Below are positions 30,989-42,233 of a stretch of DNA of 64,000 nucleotides, piece after piece. A model generated the notes under the pieces. It was not told the origin of the DNA, did not search any database, and saw only the letters and a program-made list of their open reading frames with translations. Position numbers and translations under genes: made by a program. Origin of the DNA: Oscillospiraceae bacterium. GTDB taxonomy: Bacteria > Bacillota > Clostridia > UBA1381 > UMGS1253. The DNA lies in assembly GCA_015068725.1 (NCBI GenBank), contig SVKA01000001.1:1-64000 (forward strand). The letters are read 5' to 3'. Positions within the stretch are counted from its first letter, which is position 1. The number at the start of each line of letters is the position of its first letter.

Positions 30989-32386
30989 CTATTTTCTTTT
31001 CCACTTTACGCCGCCGGCGGTATCCTCAAGAATAATTCCCATTTCGGTAAGCTTATCGCGAATTTCATCGGCGGTCTTAAAGTCCCTGTTTGCTCTTGCT
31101 TCGCTGCGCTTTTTAATAAGCTCTTCGATTTCTGCGTCAAGCTCGTTTGACTCAGCTTTTCTCAAAATGCCCAAAACGGCTGAAAGCTCGTCAAAAAGCG
31201 AGAGTGCTTTTTCAAGCGTCGCCTTTGAAGGCGCATCTGAGCCGTCAAGTGCACTGTTTATCGCACGCGACAAATCAAACATCGAGGCAATCGCACCCGC
31301 GGTATTTATATCATCATCCATCGCCTCACAAAAAGCTGCTTTGCATTTATCAAGCTGCGAGATAAAATCTTCATCACTACCGCTTTTTTCAGGCGCGCTG
31401 CCAATGGCAAAACAGAGCTTGCTTTTACAGTTATAAAGTCTTTCAAGTGCTGTGCCTGCCTGAACAAGAAGCTCGCGCGAAAAGTTAATCGGACTCCTGT
31501 AATGAGCGCTCAGCATAAAAAAGCGTACTATTTCGTAGTCAAAATCCTTTACAATATCACGCACTGTAAAGAAATTGCCCTTCGATTTACTCATTTTTAC
31601 GTTGTCGATATTTATATAGCCGTTGTGCAGCCAGAAATGTGCAAACGGTTTTTTATTTGCGGCCTCGCTCTGCGCGATTTCGTTTTCGTGATGGGGGAAG
31701 ATAAGGTCTTTTCCGCCTGCGTGAATATCAATCGTTTCGCCAAGGTACTTTGTCGCCATAGCGCTGCACTCGATATGCCAGCCCGGACGTCCCATGCCCC
31801 ACGGACTTTCCCATGCAGGCTCTCCCGGTTTTTGAGCCTTCCACAGTGCAAAGTCCATAGCGTCCCTTTTACGCTCGTCAACGCTTATTCTTGCGCCCGC
31901 TTCAAGCTCGTCAAGCGGCTGATGTGAGAGCTTGCCGTAGTCTTTGAATTTTTTTGTGCTGTAATATACGTCGCCATCAACCTCGTATGCATAGCCCTCG
32001 TTAATAAGCTTTGTAACAAGCTCAATTATCTCAGCGATATGCTCTGTTGCGCGCGGATGAACGCTTGCCGGCTCTATACTGAGCCCCTCTGCATCAACCT
32101 TGTATTCGGCGATAAATCTGTCCGCAAGCTCGGATACGCTGATGCCTTCTTTGTTTGCGCGGTTAATCATTTTATCATCTATATCAGTAAAGTTTTGAAC
32201 AAAAGTAACCTTGTAGCCACAATACTCAAAATATCTTCTGAGTGTATCAAATACGATAAACGGACGCGCGTTTCCGATGTGGAAAAAATCGTACACAGTA
32301 GGGCCGCAGGCATAAATTTTAACCTCGCCCGGAGTGATAGGCACAAATTCTTCTTTTTGACGTGTAAGTGAATTATAAAGTTTCAT
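30989..32386 (-). CDS. cysS: Cysteinyl-tRNA synthetase
   Basis: [25 protein letters not shown], zinc-binding GWHIECSAM. Confidence 0.97.
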   Translation of the reverse strand: MKLYNSLTRQKEEFVPITPGEVKIYACGPTVYDFFHIGNARPFIVFDTLRRYFEYCGYKVTFVQNFTDIDDKMINRANKEGISVSELADRFIAEYKVDAEGLSIEPASVHPRATEHIAEIIELVTKLINEGYAYEVDGDVYYSTKKFKDYGKLSHQPLDELEAGARISVDERKRDAMDFALWKAQKPGEPAWESPWGMGRPGWHIECSAMATKYLGETIDIHAGGKDLIFPHHENEIAQSEAANKKPFAHFWLHNGYINIDNVKMSKSKGNFFTVRDIVKDFDYEIVRFFMLSAHYRSPINFSRELLVQAGTALERLYNCKSKLCFAIGSAPEKSGSDEDFISQLDKCKAAFCEAMDDDINTAGAIASMFDLSRAINSALDGSDAPSKATLEKALSLFDELSAVLGILRKAESNELDAEIEELIKKRSEARANRDFKTADEIRDKLTEMGIILEDTAGGVKWKRK

Positions 32387-32409
32387 ATTTTTTCTCCAAT
32401 CCATAAGCT

Positions 32410-33069
32410 TTATAATGTTTTATTATTATCTTCATTGTTGTTTGCAATACGCTTTTCAAGTGCTTCAATGCGAACCAGAAGTTTGCACATTTCCATACTT
32501 ACCGGGTCGGGAATGTGTATCTGGTCAAGGTCAGATGCGCTTGCTATGCGCACGCCTGCTCGTCTTGCCACGCGGGCAGGAACACCCACGCATGTAGAAT
32601 TTGGTTCTACTTCGGAAAGCACAACAGCATTTGCGGCGATTTTTGAATTGTCGCCCACCTTGAACGGCCCAAGCACCTTTGCGCCCGCGCCAACCATAAC
32701 GTTGTTGCCAAGTGTGGGGTGGCGTTTTCCGTGGTCTTTGCCCGTGCCGCCAAGCGTTACGCCCTGATATATCGTACAGTTATCGCCGATTTCTGCCGTT
32801 TCACCGATGACAACACCGGTGCCGTGGTCTATAAAAAGACCTTTGCCGATTGTTGCGCCGGGATGGATTTCAATTCCCGTCCAGAACTTTGCGCACTGCG
32901 ATATCCATCTGGCAATAAATTTTATATTGTGGCGATAAAACCAGTTTGCAACTCTGTGATGCATAAGTGCGTGCAAGCCCGGGTAAAGCAAAAAAACCTC
33001 AAGGCTGTTTCGCGCCGCAGGGTCGCGTTCAAGTATTGCTTTTATATCATAACGAAGTCTTGAAAACAT
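32410..33069 (-). CDS. cysE: Serine O-acetyltransferase
   Basis: Left-handed beta-helix hexapeptides; [41 protein letters not shown]. Confidence 0.96.
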   Translation of the reverse strand: MFSRLRYDIKAILERDPAARNSLEVFLLYPGLHALMHHRVANWFYRHNIKFIARWISQCAKFWTGIEIHPGATIGKGLFIDHGTGVVIGETAEIGDNCTIYQGVTLGGTGKDHGKRHPTLGNNVMVGAGAKVLGPFKVGDNSKIAANAVVLSEVEPNSTCVGVPARVARRAGVRIASASDLDQIHIPDPVSMEMCKLLVRIEALEKRIANNNEDNNKTL

Positions 33070-33276
33070 ATAAAAACTCCCATTTTTTTAATAAACAAAA
33101 AATAATTACTGATATTTATATTATATAGGTTTTATTTAAAAACGTCAATATAATTGCGAAGGTTTGTAAAATGTTTTTCCAAAAAATATCACTTTATATT
33201 AAATTTGGCAACAAAAATTAGAGTTTTGTTAAAAATATTCAAACATTTCGTGTGAAAATGTGCAGAACAAACAAAA

Positions 33277-33317
33277 AAATACGTTCCAAGCCGTAAAGAC
33301 ATAGAACGTATTTTAGT
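33277..33317 (-). terminator. Terminator downstream of the first GRE/activase operon
   Basis: AAATACGTTC...GAACGTATTT inverted repeat. Confidence 0.6.
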
Positions 33318-33324
33318 TATTTTT

Positions 33325-34206
33325 TTAATCTGCAACAGTCAAAATACCACGCATTTCAAATATTTTTCTTGCTTTTTCGATTTCTGCTTGCGAGGGCACA
33401 TCAATTTTTGGCATCACTTTATCCATACAGAGTGCCTCGTATTTTGTGTCGGTGAAATTGTGAAACGGCAGAATTTTTACTCTTGTGACATTTTTAAGAG
33501 TTAAAATAAAATCTGCGATTTTTTCCATCTGGTTATCGTTGTAGCCCGGCACATACGGGATTCGTATTTCGGTTTTCTTGCCATAATTGTCAATGCGTTT
33601 TAAATTTTCCAAAATCAATTTATTTGACGCGCCTGTGCATTTTTTGTGCACATCCTCGTCAAAGGCTTTGATATCGTATAAAAATATATCCGTATAGTCA
33701 ATGACTTTTTCAATACTCTCCCACGATACAAAACCGCATGTATCAACGGCTGTGTGAATGCCCCTTTCTTTTGCAAGCATAAGAAGCTCGCGACACGCGT
33801 CAGGCTGTATAAGACATTCGCCGCCCGAAAGGGTAATGCCCCCACCCGAAGCTTCGTAAAAGTCGATGTCCTCTAATGCTATTTCTAAAAGCTTGTCGGC
33901 GCTATATTCTTTTCCGTATATTTTAAATGCTTTCTGTGGGCATACTGTTTCGCACTTTCCGCATTTAATACAAAGCTTGTCATCAAAGCTATGAGTGCCA
34001 TTTGTAAACGTATTTGCATCGCACAGATGAGTGCACATGCCACAGTTAACGCATTTGTGCGCAAAGTATGCAAGCTGTGTATCCATTATAAGCCCTTCGG
34101 GGTTATGACACCACACACATCGCAGTGGGCATCCCTTAAAGAAAATAGTCGTTCTTATTCCGTCGCCGTCATGTACGGCAAAGCGTTTTATATCCATAAT
34201 TTGCAT
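33325..34206 (-). CDS. Glycyl radical enzyme activating enzyme 1 (radical SAM)
   Basis: [26 protein letters not shown] (CxxxCxxC) plus two ferredoxin-type 4Cys clusters; [10 protein letters not shown]. Confidence 0.95.
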   Translation of the reverse strand: MQIMDIKRFAVHDGDGIRTTIFFKGCPLRCVWCHNPEGLIMDTQLAYFAHKCVNCGMCTHLCDANTFTNGTHSFDDKLCIKCGKCETVCPQKAFKIYGKEYSADKLLEIALEDIDFYEASGGGITLSGGECLIQPDACRELLMLAKERGIHTAVDTCGFVSWESIEKVIDYTDIFLYDIKAFDEDVHKKCTGASNKLILENLKRIDNYGKKTEIRIPYVPGYNDNQMEKIADFILTLKNVTRVKILPFHNFTDTKYEALCMDKVMPKIDVPSQAEIEKARKIFEMRGILTVAD

Positions 34207-34221
34207 AATTAATAATCTCCT

Positions 34222-36393
34222 TTATGCCATGTGGTCGGTTTGTTTTATAAACTCTTCCTGCTCCTCACGGCTAAGGTTTACAAAGTATACGTTCCAGCCG
34301 CACAATCTGACCTGCAGATTTTTGTATGCTTGCGGATTTTGTTGTGCTTTTCTCAGCGTTTTTGAATTTAAAACGTTGATTTGAAGCGCAATTAATCCCT
34401 TGTTCATGCATACTTTAATAATTCCAATCAGTGCATTAAGGCCGTCATCACCTTTAACAGCACTTTCGTGAAGCAATAAATCCAATACTGTGCCGTTGGG
34501 AATATTTGTGTAATCGACTTTGCATACTGAATTTATAAGTGCTGTTACTCCGTTTGAATCGGCGCCGAGCGATGCACACATATTCTTTGAAAGAGGCTCT
34601 TTTGCGAAGCGTCCGTCGGCGGTTGCGCCCGTACCTTCTCCAAATGCCATGCGCCAGTCGATTGAAAAAGTACCAAATCTATAGTGGCCGCCTCTGCCGT
34701 TAGGCTTACCATTTATGCACTCTGCAAGATAATCACAAAGCTCTGCTGCCATATTATCTGCCTCATCGCAATTGTTTCCATACTTATAGTCAAGGTTTTT
34801 GCACTTTAGCTGAAGGGCGCTATCCGTTTGCCAGTTGTTTGCAAGTGTCTGCGAGAGCTGCTCAAGTGTAACCACTTTTTCATCATAAACAAGCGTTTTT
34901 ACCGCCATAATTGAATCAACTGCAGTTGCAAGGCCAAAGGCATTGATGGAGGAGTTGTTATATTTTGCTCCACTGCTGTAAACGTCAACGCCTTTTTCAA
35001 AGCTTGCGGGAGTTGCTGCTGAAAGAAATGGTGCCGACTGAATTTTGTCGTAGTTTTTTTCATAGCTTGTTATTATATCCATAGAGCCGTCGGCGAAAAA
35101 GCGTAGTTTTTCTTTGACTGCATCCATAAAGGCATCGAATGTATCAAGCGGCTTTTTGCCTTTTTCAATAAGCTGCTTTCCCGACAAAACATCAAAACCG
35201 TCAGAGAGTGTAAGCTCAACTGCCTTTGCAATGTTGATTCGTCCGTTGCATGTGCACGGAAGTTCGCCCTTCGCCATAGGTTCATAGCAGCCTACAATTT
35301 CGTAATTATGTGCATCTTTCTTTTCTGCGCCCGATTTGATAAGGGCGTTTTCTACAACCTCATCATTCATAAAGAGAAAGCTGTTGCGACCGTTTCGAAT
35401 AGACTCTGCGACTGTTTTGAGCACTTTTTGGTCTATGTTCTTGTGGTATTTTATATGAATTTTTGGGTCGTGCGTATCAAGGGCGATATACTCTTCAAGT
35501 ATAATATGCGTAAGGGGATTTGTTAAATCGTTGCCGTTCTCATCTGCGCCGCAAAGATAGAACGGAATATTTGCACCAAATTTGTGTGCGCGCATTTTCC
35601 ACATAAAATATTTTAAATATTTTCTTGCTTCATCTTCTGTCATCTCACCGGTTTTTATATCGTTTTCATAGTATGGCCACAAAAGTGAATCAAGACCGCC
35701 GAGTGAGCGTACCCATGCGCTGTCTAAGTAGCATTGAAGCTCATAATATATGCAGATAAGCGAAAGTGCTTCAAAAAATGTTTTTGGAGCAGACTTTGAG
35801 AGTGTATACAGTGATTTTGCAGTTTTTTCAAGCTGCGGACTTTGTTCTTTTTTTGAATTTGCTTCGTCTGCAAGCCGGCGTGCAAACACAGCTGCGGCAG
35901 AGTATACAGTTTTTACACAAAGGTAAAAGTCTTTTTGGTTTTCTTTTAAAGAAGGATCGAGAAGTTTTTTGCCAGCGAGCTCAGCAATTCCCGAAAAACC
36001 GTTGTCTAATAAAAATTTCCAGTCAGGGCACGTGTGACCAAAATCGGAGTTTCCGTCAAAGGCGCATGCTGCTATAAAATCTGCGTATTTATCTAGAACG
36101 TGCTTTAGTTCGCATTTTTCTACTTCTGCCTGATTTGACATGCGTTTTTTCTCCGAGATATGACCATGCCTGATATTATCGGCAAAAAGAGTGTAGGGAT
36201 TTACCTCTATTTGTGCATTTTTCAAAATGCATTCTATAACCTGCGCCTTTGCAAGCTGTCTTGATATGGGGTTTGACTCTATTCTAACACATTCTTGTAA
36301 AAGTTCATCAGGGCAAAGGCCTGATTTTTCGTTCCAGTTTGGTGATGTGTATTCGTTTTCTAAGATTTCTTTTGCGTTTTCAAAATTATTCAT
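34222..36393 (-). CDS. Glycyl radical enzyme 1 (PFL/dehydratase superfamily, function unknown)
   Basis: Glycyl loop VRLCGWNVYF; thiyl loop YEIVGCYEPMAKGE (CxE at 35281-35289); adjacent activase. Confidence 0.93.
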   Translation of the reverse strand: MNNFENAKEILENEYTSPNWNEKSGLCPDELLQECVRIESNPISRQLAKAQVIECILKNAQIEVNPYTLFADNIRHGHISEKKRMSNQAEVEKCELKHVLDKYADFIAACAFDGNSDFGHTCPDWKFLLDNGFSGIAELAGKKLLDPSLKENQKDFYLCVKTVYSAAAVFARRLADEANSKKEQSPQLEKTAKSLYTLSKSAPKTFFEALSLICIYYELQCYLDSAWVRSLGGLDSLLWPYYENDIKTGEMTEDEARKYLKYFMWKMRAHKFGANIPFYLCGADENGNDLTNPLTHIILEEYIALDTHDPKIHIKYHKNIDQKVLKTVAESIRNGRNSFLFMNDEVVENALIKSGAEKKDAHNYEIVGCYEPMAKGELPCTCNGRINIAKAVELTLSDGFDVLSGKQLIEKGKKPLDTFDAFMDAVKEKLRFFADGSMDIITSYEKNYDKIQSAPFLSAATPASFEKGVDVYSSGAKYNNSSINAFGLATAVDSIMAVKTLVYDEKVVTLEQLSQTLANNWQTDSALQLKCKNLDYKYGNNCDEADNMAAELCDYLAECINGKPNGRGGHYRFGTFSIDWRMAFGEGTGATADGRFAKEPLSKNMCASLGADSNGVTALINSVCKVDYTNIPNGTVLDLLLHESAVKGDDGLNALIGIIKVCMNKGLIALQINVLNSKTLRKAQQNPQAYKNLQVRLCGWNVYFVNLSREEQEEFIKQTDHMA

Positions 36394-36447
36394 ATATAAC
36401 TCACCTCGTCTACAAGTATTGCATACAGACAGATAAAAGTAAATGCG

Positions 36448-36482
36448 CTTTTCAAACATTTTTGTACTTTTCGAACATTTTT
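36448..36482. promoter_or_regulatory. Candidate AraC-type operator: tandem repeats
   Basis: CTTTTCAAACATTTTT (36448-36463) and CTTTTCGAACATTTTT (36467-36482), 15/16 identical, 19-bp period. Confidence 0.55.
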
Positions 36483-36572
36483 TTTATAATATTTATTGCA
36501 CCCACAACTGCGATATAGTATAATGTAGAAAAATGTCAGCGTGTATATTATAGAAAATAGAGGTATTTTGTT

Positions 36573-37379
36573 ATGAGTACTATTTCACAGTTACAATTTC
36601 CTGTTACAAACATTCATGTAGTTATGCCAAGTGCTTGTCGCAAAGGGCGTATAGTAAAAACGAAGGGGCGTCATTCGGACTGTCTTGTCTATGTAACAAA
36701 GGGAAAAACAATATATACATTTGATGATTACAAGATTACGGTTAAGGAAAATGATATGCTGTTTTTGGCAAAAGACAGCATATATACAATGGATATTATC
36801 ACGGATAGTTATGAGGTTTTATTTGTAGATTTTGACTTTTTAAATGAGGAAAATGTACCATATAAAAGCGAAGGTTTTTTCAATATGGCAGGAAAAAATT
36901 TTTTGAATTATTTTCAAAGTATGTATAATGTGTGGGTTTCGAAAAAACCATTTTATATAGTGCAAACGCACGCGATTGTAAATCAGATTTTATATGAGAT
37001 TTACAAAACCACACAAAAAAATTATTTTTCAACAAAGGATTATGATACGATAAAGAATGCGGTTGATTATATCCACGAAAATTTTACAAAAACAGATATA
37101 AATATATCACACGTTGCAAGCCTTACAGACGTGGGGGAGGGGCATTTTCGCCGCCTTTTTGGCAAAATTTATAACACCTCACCTGCAAAGTATATAACTG
37201 AGCTTAGGATAAATTATGCAAAAGAGCTTTTGGGCTACAAAAACATTTCAGTATCACAAATTGCCGAAAATTGTGGCTATTCGGATATATTTTATTTTTG
37301 CAAGGTGTTTAAAGCTCTGGTTGGAATGACACCTACTGAGTTTAGAAAAAATACAGACGATGCTCAGAATATATGGTAG
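36573..37379 (+). CDS. AraC-family transcriptional regulator 1
   Basis: Cupin-like N-terminus; double HTH (INISHVASLTDVGEGHFRRLFGKIYNTSPAKYI...SQIAENCGYSDIFYFCKVFK); divergent from GRE1. Confidence 0.93.
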   Translation: MSTISQLQFPVTNIHVVMPSACRKGRIVKTKGRHSDCLVYVTKGKTIYTFDDYKITVKENDMLFLAKDSIYTMDIITDSYEVLFVDFDFLNEENVPYKSEGFFNMAGKNFLNYFQSMYNVWVSKKPFYIVQTHAIVNQILYEIYKTTQKNYFSTKDYDTIKNAVDYIHENFTKTDINISHVASLTDVGEGHFRRLFGKIYNTSPAKYITELRINYAKELLGYKNISVSQIAENCGYSDIFYFCKVFKALVGMTPTEFRKNTDDAQNIW

Positions 37380-37388
37380 CATAAACAA

Positions 37389-37420
37389 AAACACCGCTTC
37401 GCATTGCGAAGCGGTGTTGT
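37389..37420. terminator. Bidirectional terminator
   Basis: AACACCGCTTCGC-ATT-GCGAAGCGGTGTT. Confidence 0.85.
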
Positions 37421-37427
37421 ATTTTGA

Positions 37428-38159
37428 TTATTCTTCGGGTGGATTATCCCAGTTGTGATATACATTTTGTACATCGTCATTATCTTCAAGCATTTCCAAA
37501 AGCTTGCTCATATATTTTATGTCATCCTCGCTTGTAAGCTCAACGGTTGTCTGCGGAATCATATCGATATCGGCAGAGCTAAGCGTATAATTTGCTTCAA
37601 GGGCTTCGCGTACGCTGCTGAAGTTGTCGGGGTCGCAAGTTATTTCATAATAACCTTCCTCGGCGCTAAAGTCCTCTGCACCAGCATCAAGCGCAGCCAT
37701 CATAAGCTCGTCCTCATCCTGACCGTCTGCCTCGATGATTATAACGCCCTTTTTGTCAAACATAAAGCTTACACAGCCTGTCTGACCGAGATTGCCGTGA
37801 AACTTATCAAAATAGTGGCGCATATCGCCTGCAGTTCTGTTTCTGTTATCTGTAAGCGTTTCAACTATAACTGCAACACCGTTCGGGCCATAGCCTTCAT
37901 ATGTGATATCTTCATAGTTGTCGCCGCCCGTTTCACCTGCAGCCTTTTTGATTGTACGCATGATGTTATCGTTTGGCATGTTGTTTGCGCGCGCCTTTGA
38001 GATAATATCCTTCAATTTTGAATTGTTGTCGGGGTCAGGGCCGCCTGCCTTTACAACAACTGTAATCTCACGTGCAATTTTTGTAAAAATCTTTGCTCTT
38101 TGTGCATCGTTTGCACCTTTTTTTCTTTTAATCGTACTCCATTTGGAATGTCCTGACAT
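37428..38159 (-). CDS. yebC: YebC/PmpR family protein
   Basis: [32 protein letters not shown]. Confidence 0.96.
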   Translation of the reverse strand: MSGHSKWSTIKRKKGANDAQRAKIFTKIAREITVVVKAGGPDPDNNSKLKDIISKARANNMPNDNIMRTIKKAAGETGGDNYEDITYEGYGPNGVAVIVETLTDNRNRTAGDMRHYFDKFHGNLGQTGCVSFMFDKKGVIIIEADGQDEDELMMAALDAGAEDFSAEEGYYEITCDPDNFSSVREALEANYTLSSADIDMIPQTTVELTSEDDIKYMSKLLEMLEDNDDVQNVYHNWDNPPEE

Positions 38160-38236
38160 TGTTTTTTCACTCCTATTTTTTATTTCCTAATCATATATTT
38201 TACCACATAATAATACAAAATTCAAGCCTGATTATA

Positions 38237-38416
38237 CTAATTTTGTTTTCTCACGATTGTATAATCATCGCCCATGCGATAATACGGGCACTCACTAAAT
38301 GTGCCGCTTATAAAACGCATCATCTCATCTTCGTCAAGGTTTTGAAGACATGTATAGCACTCATAGTCTTCGTCGTATGCATAATTTATGCAGTCATCAC
38401 AGTTTGCTTTTTCCAC
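38237..38416 (-). CDS. Small Cys-rich conserved protein (DUF6472-like)
   Basis: GTG start after GGAGG; VEKANCDDCINYAYDEDYECYTCLQNLDEDEMMRFISGTFSECPYYRMGDDYTIVRKQN. Confidence 0.7.
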   Translation of the reverse strand: MEKANCDDCINYAYDEDYECYTCLQNLDEDEMMRFISGTFSECPYYRMGDDYTIVRKQN

Positions 38417-38537
38417 AAATAAGCCTCCAATCAAAAAAGTGTCATAACTAAGTATACCATTATGAGTTTTTTTGTCAAGAATGTGTTGTATCCTTTTTAC
38501 TTTTGTGGTAAAATGAAAAGCAAAGGTGGTGGGTAAT

Positions 38538-39704
38538 ATGAAGAAGATTATGTGCATCTTTGTTATGTTTGCAGTTATATTTTCGCTTTGCACAGCAGAA
38601 CATATAAATGCAGACGAAAACGAAAGTCCTCTTACACGGCTTGAATCAGTTCACCTTCTTTCACAGCTTTTGACACACACGGGAGAGGGAGAGGTGTTTG
38701 CTGATACAGATGACAAAACAGCGGCATATTTACATAAAGCAGGTATTATACAAGGTGTTGGTGATAATAAATTTGAGCCGGATAAGCCGATGCTTGTGCA
38801 GGACTTTCTTGTAACACTTAAAAGAGTACTTGAAAGAGAGTGCCCGGATTTATTTTATAACAACCAGAAGGTGCGTTGGTATTACGACCAAAATGATATC
38901 TCTGAGTATGCACAAAGCCATATAAGATTTTTGTCGACAGTGGACATATATGATGAGGATGGCTTTTTAGAGCCTTTGAGCAAGGTTACAAATAGCTCGG
39001 CACACAAGTTTTTAGCTCAGGCGGGGGAGGCAATAAAAACGGCGCCCAAAAGCGTAAACGGACAAGCGTTTAAAGAAAAACCGACCATTTTGATGTATCA
39101 CGTTATAGATTATCCGCAAAATGATAATGCGTATCTGTTTGTTACGCCCGAGGATTTTGAAAAGCAGATTAAGTATATGTATGATAATGGATATACGTTT
39201 TTGTTTCCGGAAGAGCTGTCGCTCTCGGATAGTGTGTCAAATCCGGTTGTAATCACGTTTGATGACGGATATGAGCAAACTTATACAAATGCTTACAGAA
39301 TACTCAAAAAATATAATGCAAAGGCAACGCTCTATATTTATTCGGATATTATCGGTGAAGAAGGCTATTGCAATTCGACTCAGATTCGCCAGATGAGCGA
39401 CAGCTCGGTTTTTCGTATTTATTCTCATGCGAAAACACATACAGATTTAACGCAAAAGACGCCCAAGCAGATTGAAGCAGAGTTTTCCGAATCAAATGAT
39501 AAAATATACAATATTACAAAGCGCGAGGTAACATCAATTGCGTATCCGTTTGGCTTTTTTAATGAGGACGTGCTTTTTCAGGCAAAAAGGTATTATAAAA
39601 ACGGGTTTGCGGTTAATAAGGGTAGAAATACAATGCACAGTATAACTCGCAAAACAGTCGATGGCACACAAGGGTTTGAAGATTTTTTAAAGTTAATACG
39701 ATAA
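38538..39704 (+). CDS. Secreted polysaccharide deacetylase with SLH-like N-terminal region
   Basis: Signal peptide; SLH-like repeats; MYHVIDY, TFDDGYEQTYTNAYRIL NodB motifs. Confidence 0.88.
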   Translation: MKKIMCIFVMFAVIFSLCTAEHINADENESPLTRLESVHLLSQLLTHTGEGEVFADTDDKTAAYLHKAGIIQGVGDNKFEPDKPMLVQDFLVTLKRVLERECPDLFYNNQKVRWYYDQNDISEYAQSHIRFLSTVDIYDEDGFLEPLSKVTNSSAHKFLAQAGEAIKTAPKSVNGQAFKEKPTILMYHVIDYPQNDNAYLFVTPEDFEKQIKYMYDNGYTFLFPEELSLSDSVSNPVVITFDDGYEQTYTNAYRILKKYNAKATLYIYSDIIGEEGYCNSTQIRQMSDSSVFRIYSHAKTHTDLTQKTPKQIEAEFSESNDKIYNITKREVTSIAYPFGFFNEDVLFQAKRYYKNGFAVNKGRNTMHSITRKTVDGTQGFEDFLKLIR

Positions 39705-39715
39705 GAAGATAAATA

Positions 39716-39748
39716 AAATCGCACGAATTTAATTCGTGCGATTTTTAT
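39716..39748. terminator. Bidirectional terminator
   Basis: AAAATCGCACGAAT-TTA-ATTCGTGCGATTTTT. Confidence 0.85.
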
Positions 39749-39749
39749 A

Positions 39750-41573
39750 TTATTTTAGTTTGCTTTGTGCTTTAAGTCTTAGACTGTTATTCAGTATGCG
39801 TTTTCTTATTCTGAAGTTTTTGGGAGTTACCTCCAAGAGCTCGTCCTCACCAAGAATTTCAATCGCTTCTTCAAGGCTTAATTTCTTTGGCGGAATAAGT
39901 CTTAGCGCATCATCGCTTCCTGCTGCGCGTGTGTTTGTCAGTTGCTTTTTCTTGCATACATTTACACTTATATCGCCTATTTTTGGCGAAAGACCGACAA
40001 CCATACCCTCATATACAGGGGTGCCTGGCTCAATAAACATAATTCCGCGCGCCTGTGCGTTAAAGAGGCCATATCCTACCGCTTCGCCTGTTTCAAATGC
40101 GACAAGAGAGCCTGTAAAACGGCGTGTAATATCGCCTTTGTATGGCTGATAGCCATTAAACACTGTATTTAATATACCTTCGCCTTTTGTATCGGTAAGA
40201 AATTCGCTTCTGTATCCAAAAAGGCCGCGGGCAGGAATACTATATTCAATTCTCATACGCGTACTGCCCTGAGGCGCCATCTGAATAAGCTCGGCTTTTC
40301 TTTGGCCCATTTTTTCCATTACGGCTCCGACGCTTTCTTCCGGAACATCAATTAAAAGCTTTTCCATTGGCTCGTGCAAAGCTCCGTCAATTTCTTTAAA
40401 CAATACTCTCGGCGTGCTTACTGCAAATTCATAGCCTTCACGGCGCATCGTTTCGATGAGTATTGACAAGTGCATTTCGCCTCTGCCTGAAACTATAAAG
40501 TTGTCTGTTGTTTCGCCGTCGCGTACACGCAGCGAAACGTCTTTTAAAAGCTCGCGATAAAGCCTGTCGCGTAGTTGTCTTGAGGTTACAAATTTGCCTT
40601 CTTTGCCGGCAAACGGGCTGTCATTTACAGAAAAGGTCATCTCAACTGTCGGTTCGCCGATTTTTACAAATTCAATAGGCTCGGGATTTGTAGTTGCAGT
40701 AAGAGTATTACCGATTGTGATATTTTCAAGACCTGATACGCACACAATGTCGCCTACGCTTGCTTTTTCCACGGCTACACGTCCCGTTCCGTCTATCTGA
40801 TAAATCGCGCCGACCTTGCCTTTGCCACTTACGCTCTTATCATGAAAATCGCATACCGCCACTTCCTGATTAAGAGAGAGACTACCACGCTCAATTCTGC
40901 CTATTGCCATTCTGCCGACGTATTCGCTATAATCGATTGAAGAGATAAGCATCTGAAAATCATCTTCGCTCTCACCTTCTGGTGCGGGCAGATAATCAAC
41001 TATCATATCAAACAAAACGCTAAGGTCTTTTCCGGGCGTAAATGGTGCAGCCGAGGCTGTTCCGTCGCGTCCCGAGCAGAAAAGCACAGGACTGTCGAGC
41101 TGTTCATCACTTGCGTCAAGGTCGAGAAGTAGCTCAAGCACCTCTTCGCCAACCTCATCAAGTCTTGCGTCGGGACGGTCAATTTTATTTATTACAACAA
41201 TGATTTTGTGTCCAAGCTCAAGCGCCTTTGATAAAACAAATCTTGTCTGTGGCATAGGACCTTCGGCTGCATCGACCAAAAGGATAACGCCGTTTACCAT
41301 TTTGAGTACGCGCTCAACCTCGCCACCGAAATCGGCGTGCCCCGGTGTATCGACGATATTGATTTTGACGCCTTTATAATAAGCCGCCGCATTTTTTGCA
41401 AGTATCGTTATTCCACGCTCGCGTTCAAGTGCGTTATTGTCCATAACACGTTCTTCTACAACCTGATTTTCTCTGTATACACCGCCCTGCTTTAAAAGCT
41501 CGTCAACGAGCGTTGTCTTACCGTGGTCAACGTGGGCGATTATGGCAATGTTTCTCAAATCTTCTCTAATCAA
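39750..41573 (-). CDS. typA: Translational GTPase TypA/BipA
   Basis: IIAHVDHGKTTLVDELLKQ, DTPGHADFGGEVER, NKIDRPDAR. Confidence 0.97.
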   Translation of the reverse strand: MIREDLRNIAIIAHVDHGKTTLVDELLKQGGVYRENQVVEERVMDNNALERERGITILAKNAAAYYKGVKINIVDTPGHADFGGEVERVLKMVNGVILLVDAAEGPMPQTRFVLSKALELGHKIIVVINKIDRPDARLDEVGEEVLELLLDLDASDEQLDSPVLFCSGRDGTASAAPFTPGKDLSVLFDMIVDYLPAPEGESEDDFQMLISSIDYSEYVGRMAIGRIERGSLSLNQEVAVCDFHDKSVSGKGKVGAIYQIDGTGRVAVEKASVGDIVCVSGLENITIGNTLTATTNPEPIEFVKIGEPTVEMTFSVNDSPFAGKEGKFVTSRQLRDRLYRELLKDVSLRVRDGETTDNFIVSGRGEMHLSILIETMRREGYEFAVSTPRVLFKEIDGALHEPMEKLLIDVPEESVGAVMEKMGQRKAELIQMAPQGSTRMRIEYSIPARGLFGYRSEFLTDTKGEGILNTVFNGYQPYKGDITRRFTGSLVAFETGEAVGYGLFNAQARGIMFIEPGTPVYEGMVVGLSPKIGDISVNVCKKKQLTNTRAAGSDDALRLIPPKKLSLEEAIEILGEDELLEVTPKNFRIRKRILNNSLRLKAQSKLK

Positions 41574-41727
41574 AATATTCTACTCCCTGCTTTTGTATAA
41601 TTTAATTTATATTATAACCCTTTTATACTCTGCAATTAAAAAATGTATTTTTCAGCAAGCTTCTTAGCCGGAAAAACACATTTTCAATATGCACTATAAT
41701 ATTTTATATGGTAATATGTATACCGGT

Positions 41728-42171
41728 TTATCTTTTATAGCCGCCGCTGAGCTTTGAATCAGAGCTACGCTTTAAAGCCTGCATTCTTTCATCACTGTCA
41801 GATTTGAATTTGTTCATCTTATCCTCAAAAGACATATCTGTGCTTTGTGTTTTAAGGCTCTGCCAATCAATATCGGCGGGACGAATCGGTCCTTTTGGCT
41901 GCTCCTTTGAAAAAGCTTTCTTCGTTTTCTTTTCTTCAGGTATTGCTTTTTTTATCGAAAGGCTGACCTTTCCGTTTTCGTCTATGCTTATAACCTTTAC
42001 CTTAACGTCTTGTCCTTCTTTTAAATGGTCTGCTACGTTTTGCACATAAGATGATGCTACCTCAGATATATGTACAAGTCCCGTATTACCCTCGGGAAGT
42101 GATATAAATGCGCCAAAAGGCACAACACTTGCCACTTTTCCTTCATAAATTTTGCCGACTTCAACTGCCAT
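41728..42171 (-). CDS. S1 RNA-binding domain protein (YabR-like)
   Basis: VGKIYEGKVASVVPFGAFISLPEGNTGLVHISEV; downstream of divIC. Confidence 0.9.
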   Translation of the reverse strand: MAVEVGKIYEGKVASVVPFGAFISLPEGNTGLVHISEVASSYVQNVADHLKEGQDVKVKVISIDENGKVSLSIKKAIPEEKKTKKAFSKEQPKGPIRPADIDWQSLKTQSTDMSFEDKMNKFKSDSDERMQALKRSSDSKLSGGYKR

Positions 42172-42233
42172 AGAAAACAATTTCCTCCCTTAAAACCTTT
42201 GCATATGTATAAAAATTATTTATAATTTAAAAA

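Noticed and set aside
33070-33260. Possible T-box leader upstream of cysE-cysS
   Set aside because: No TGGNACCGCG-type antiterminator motif found; the region is simply AT-rich.
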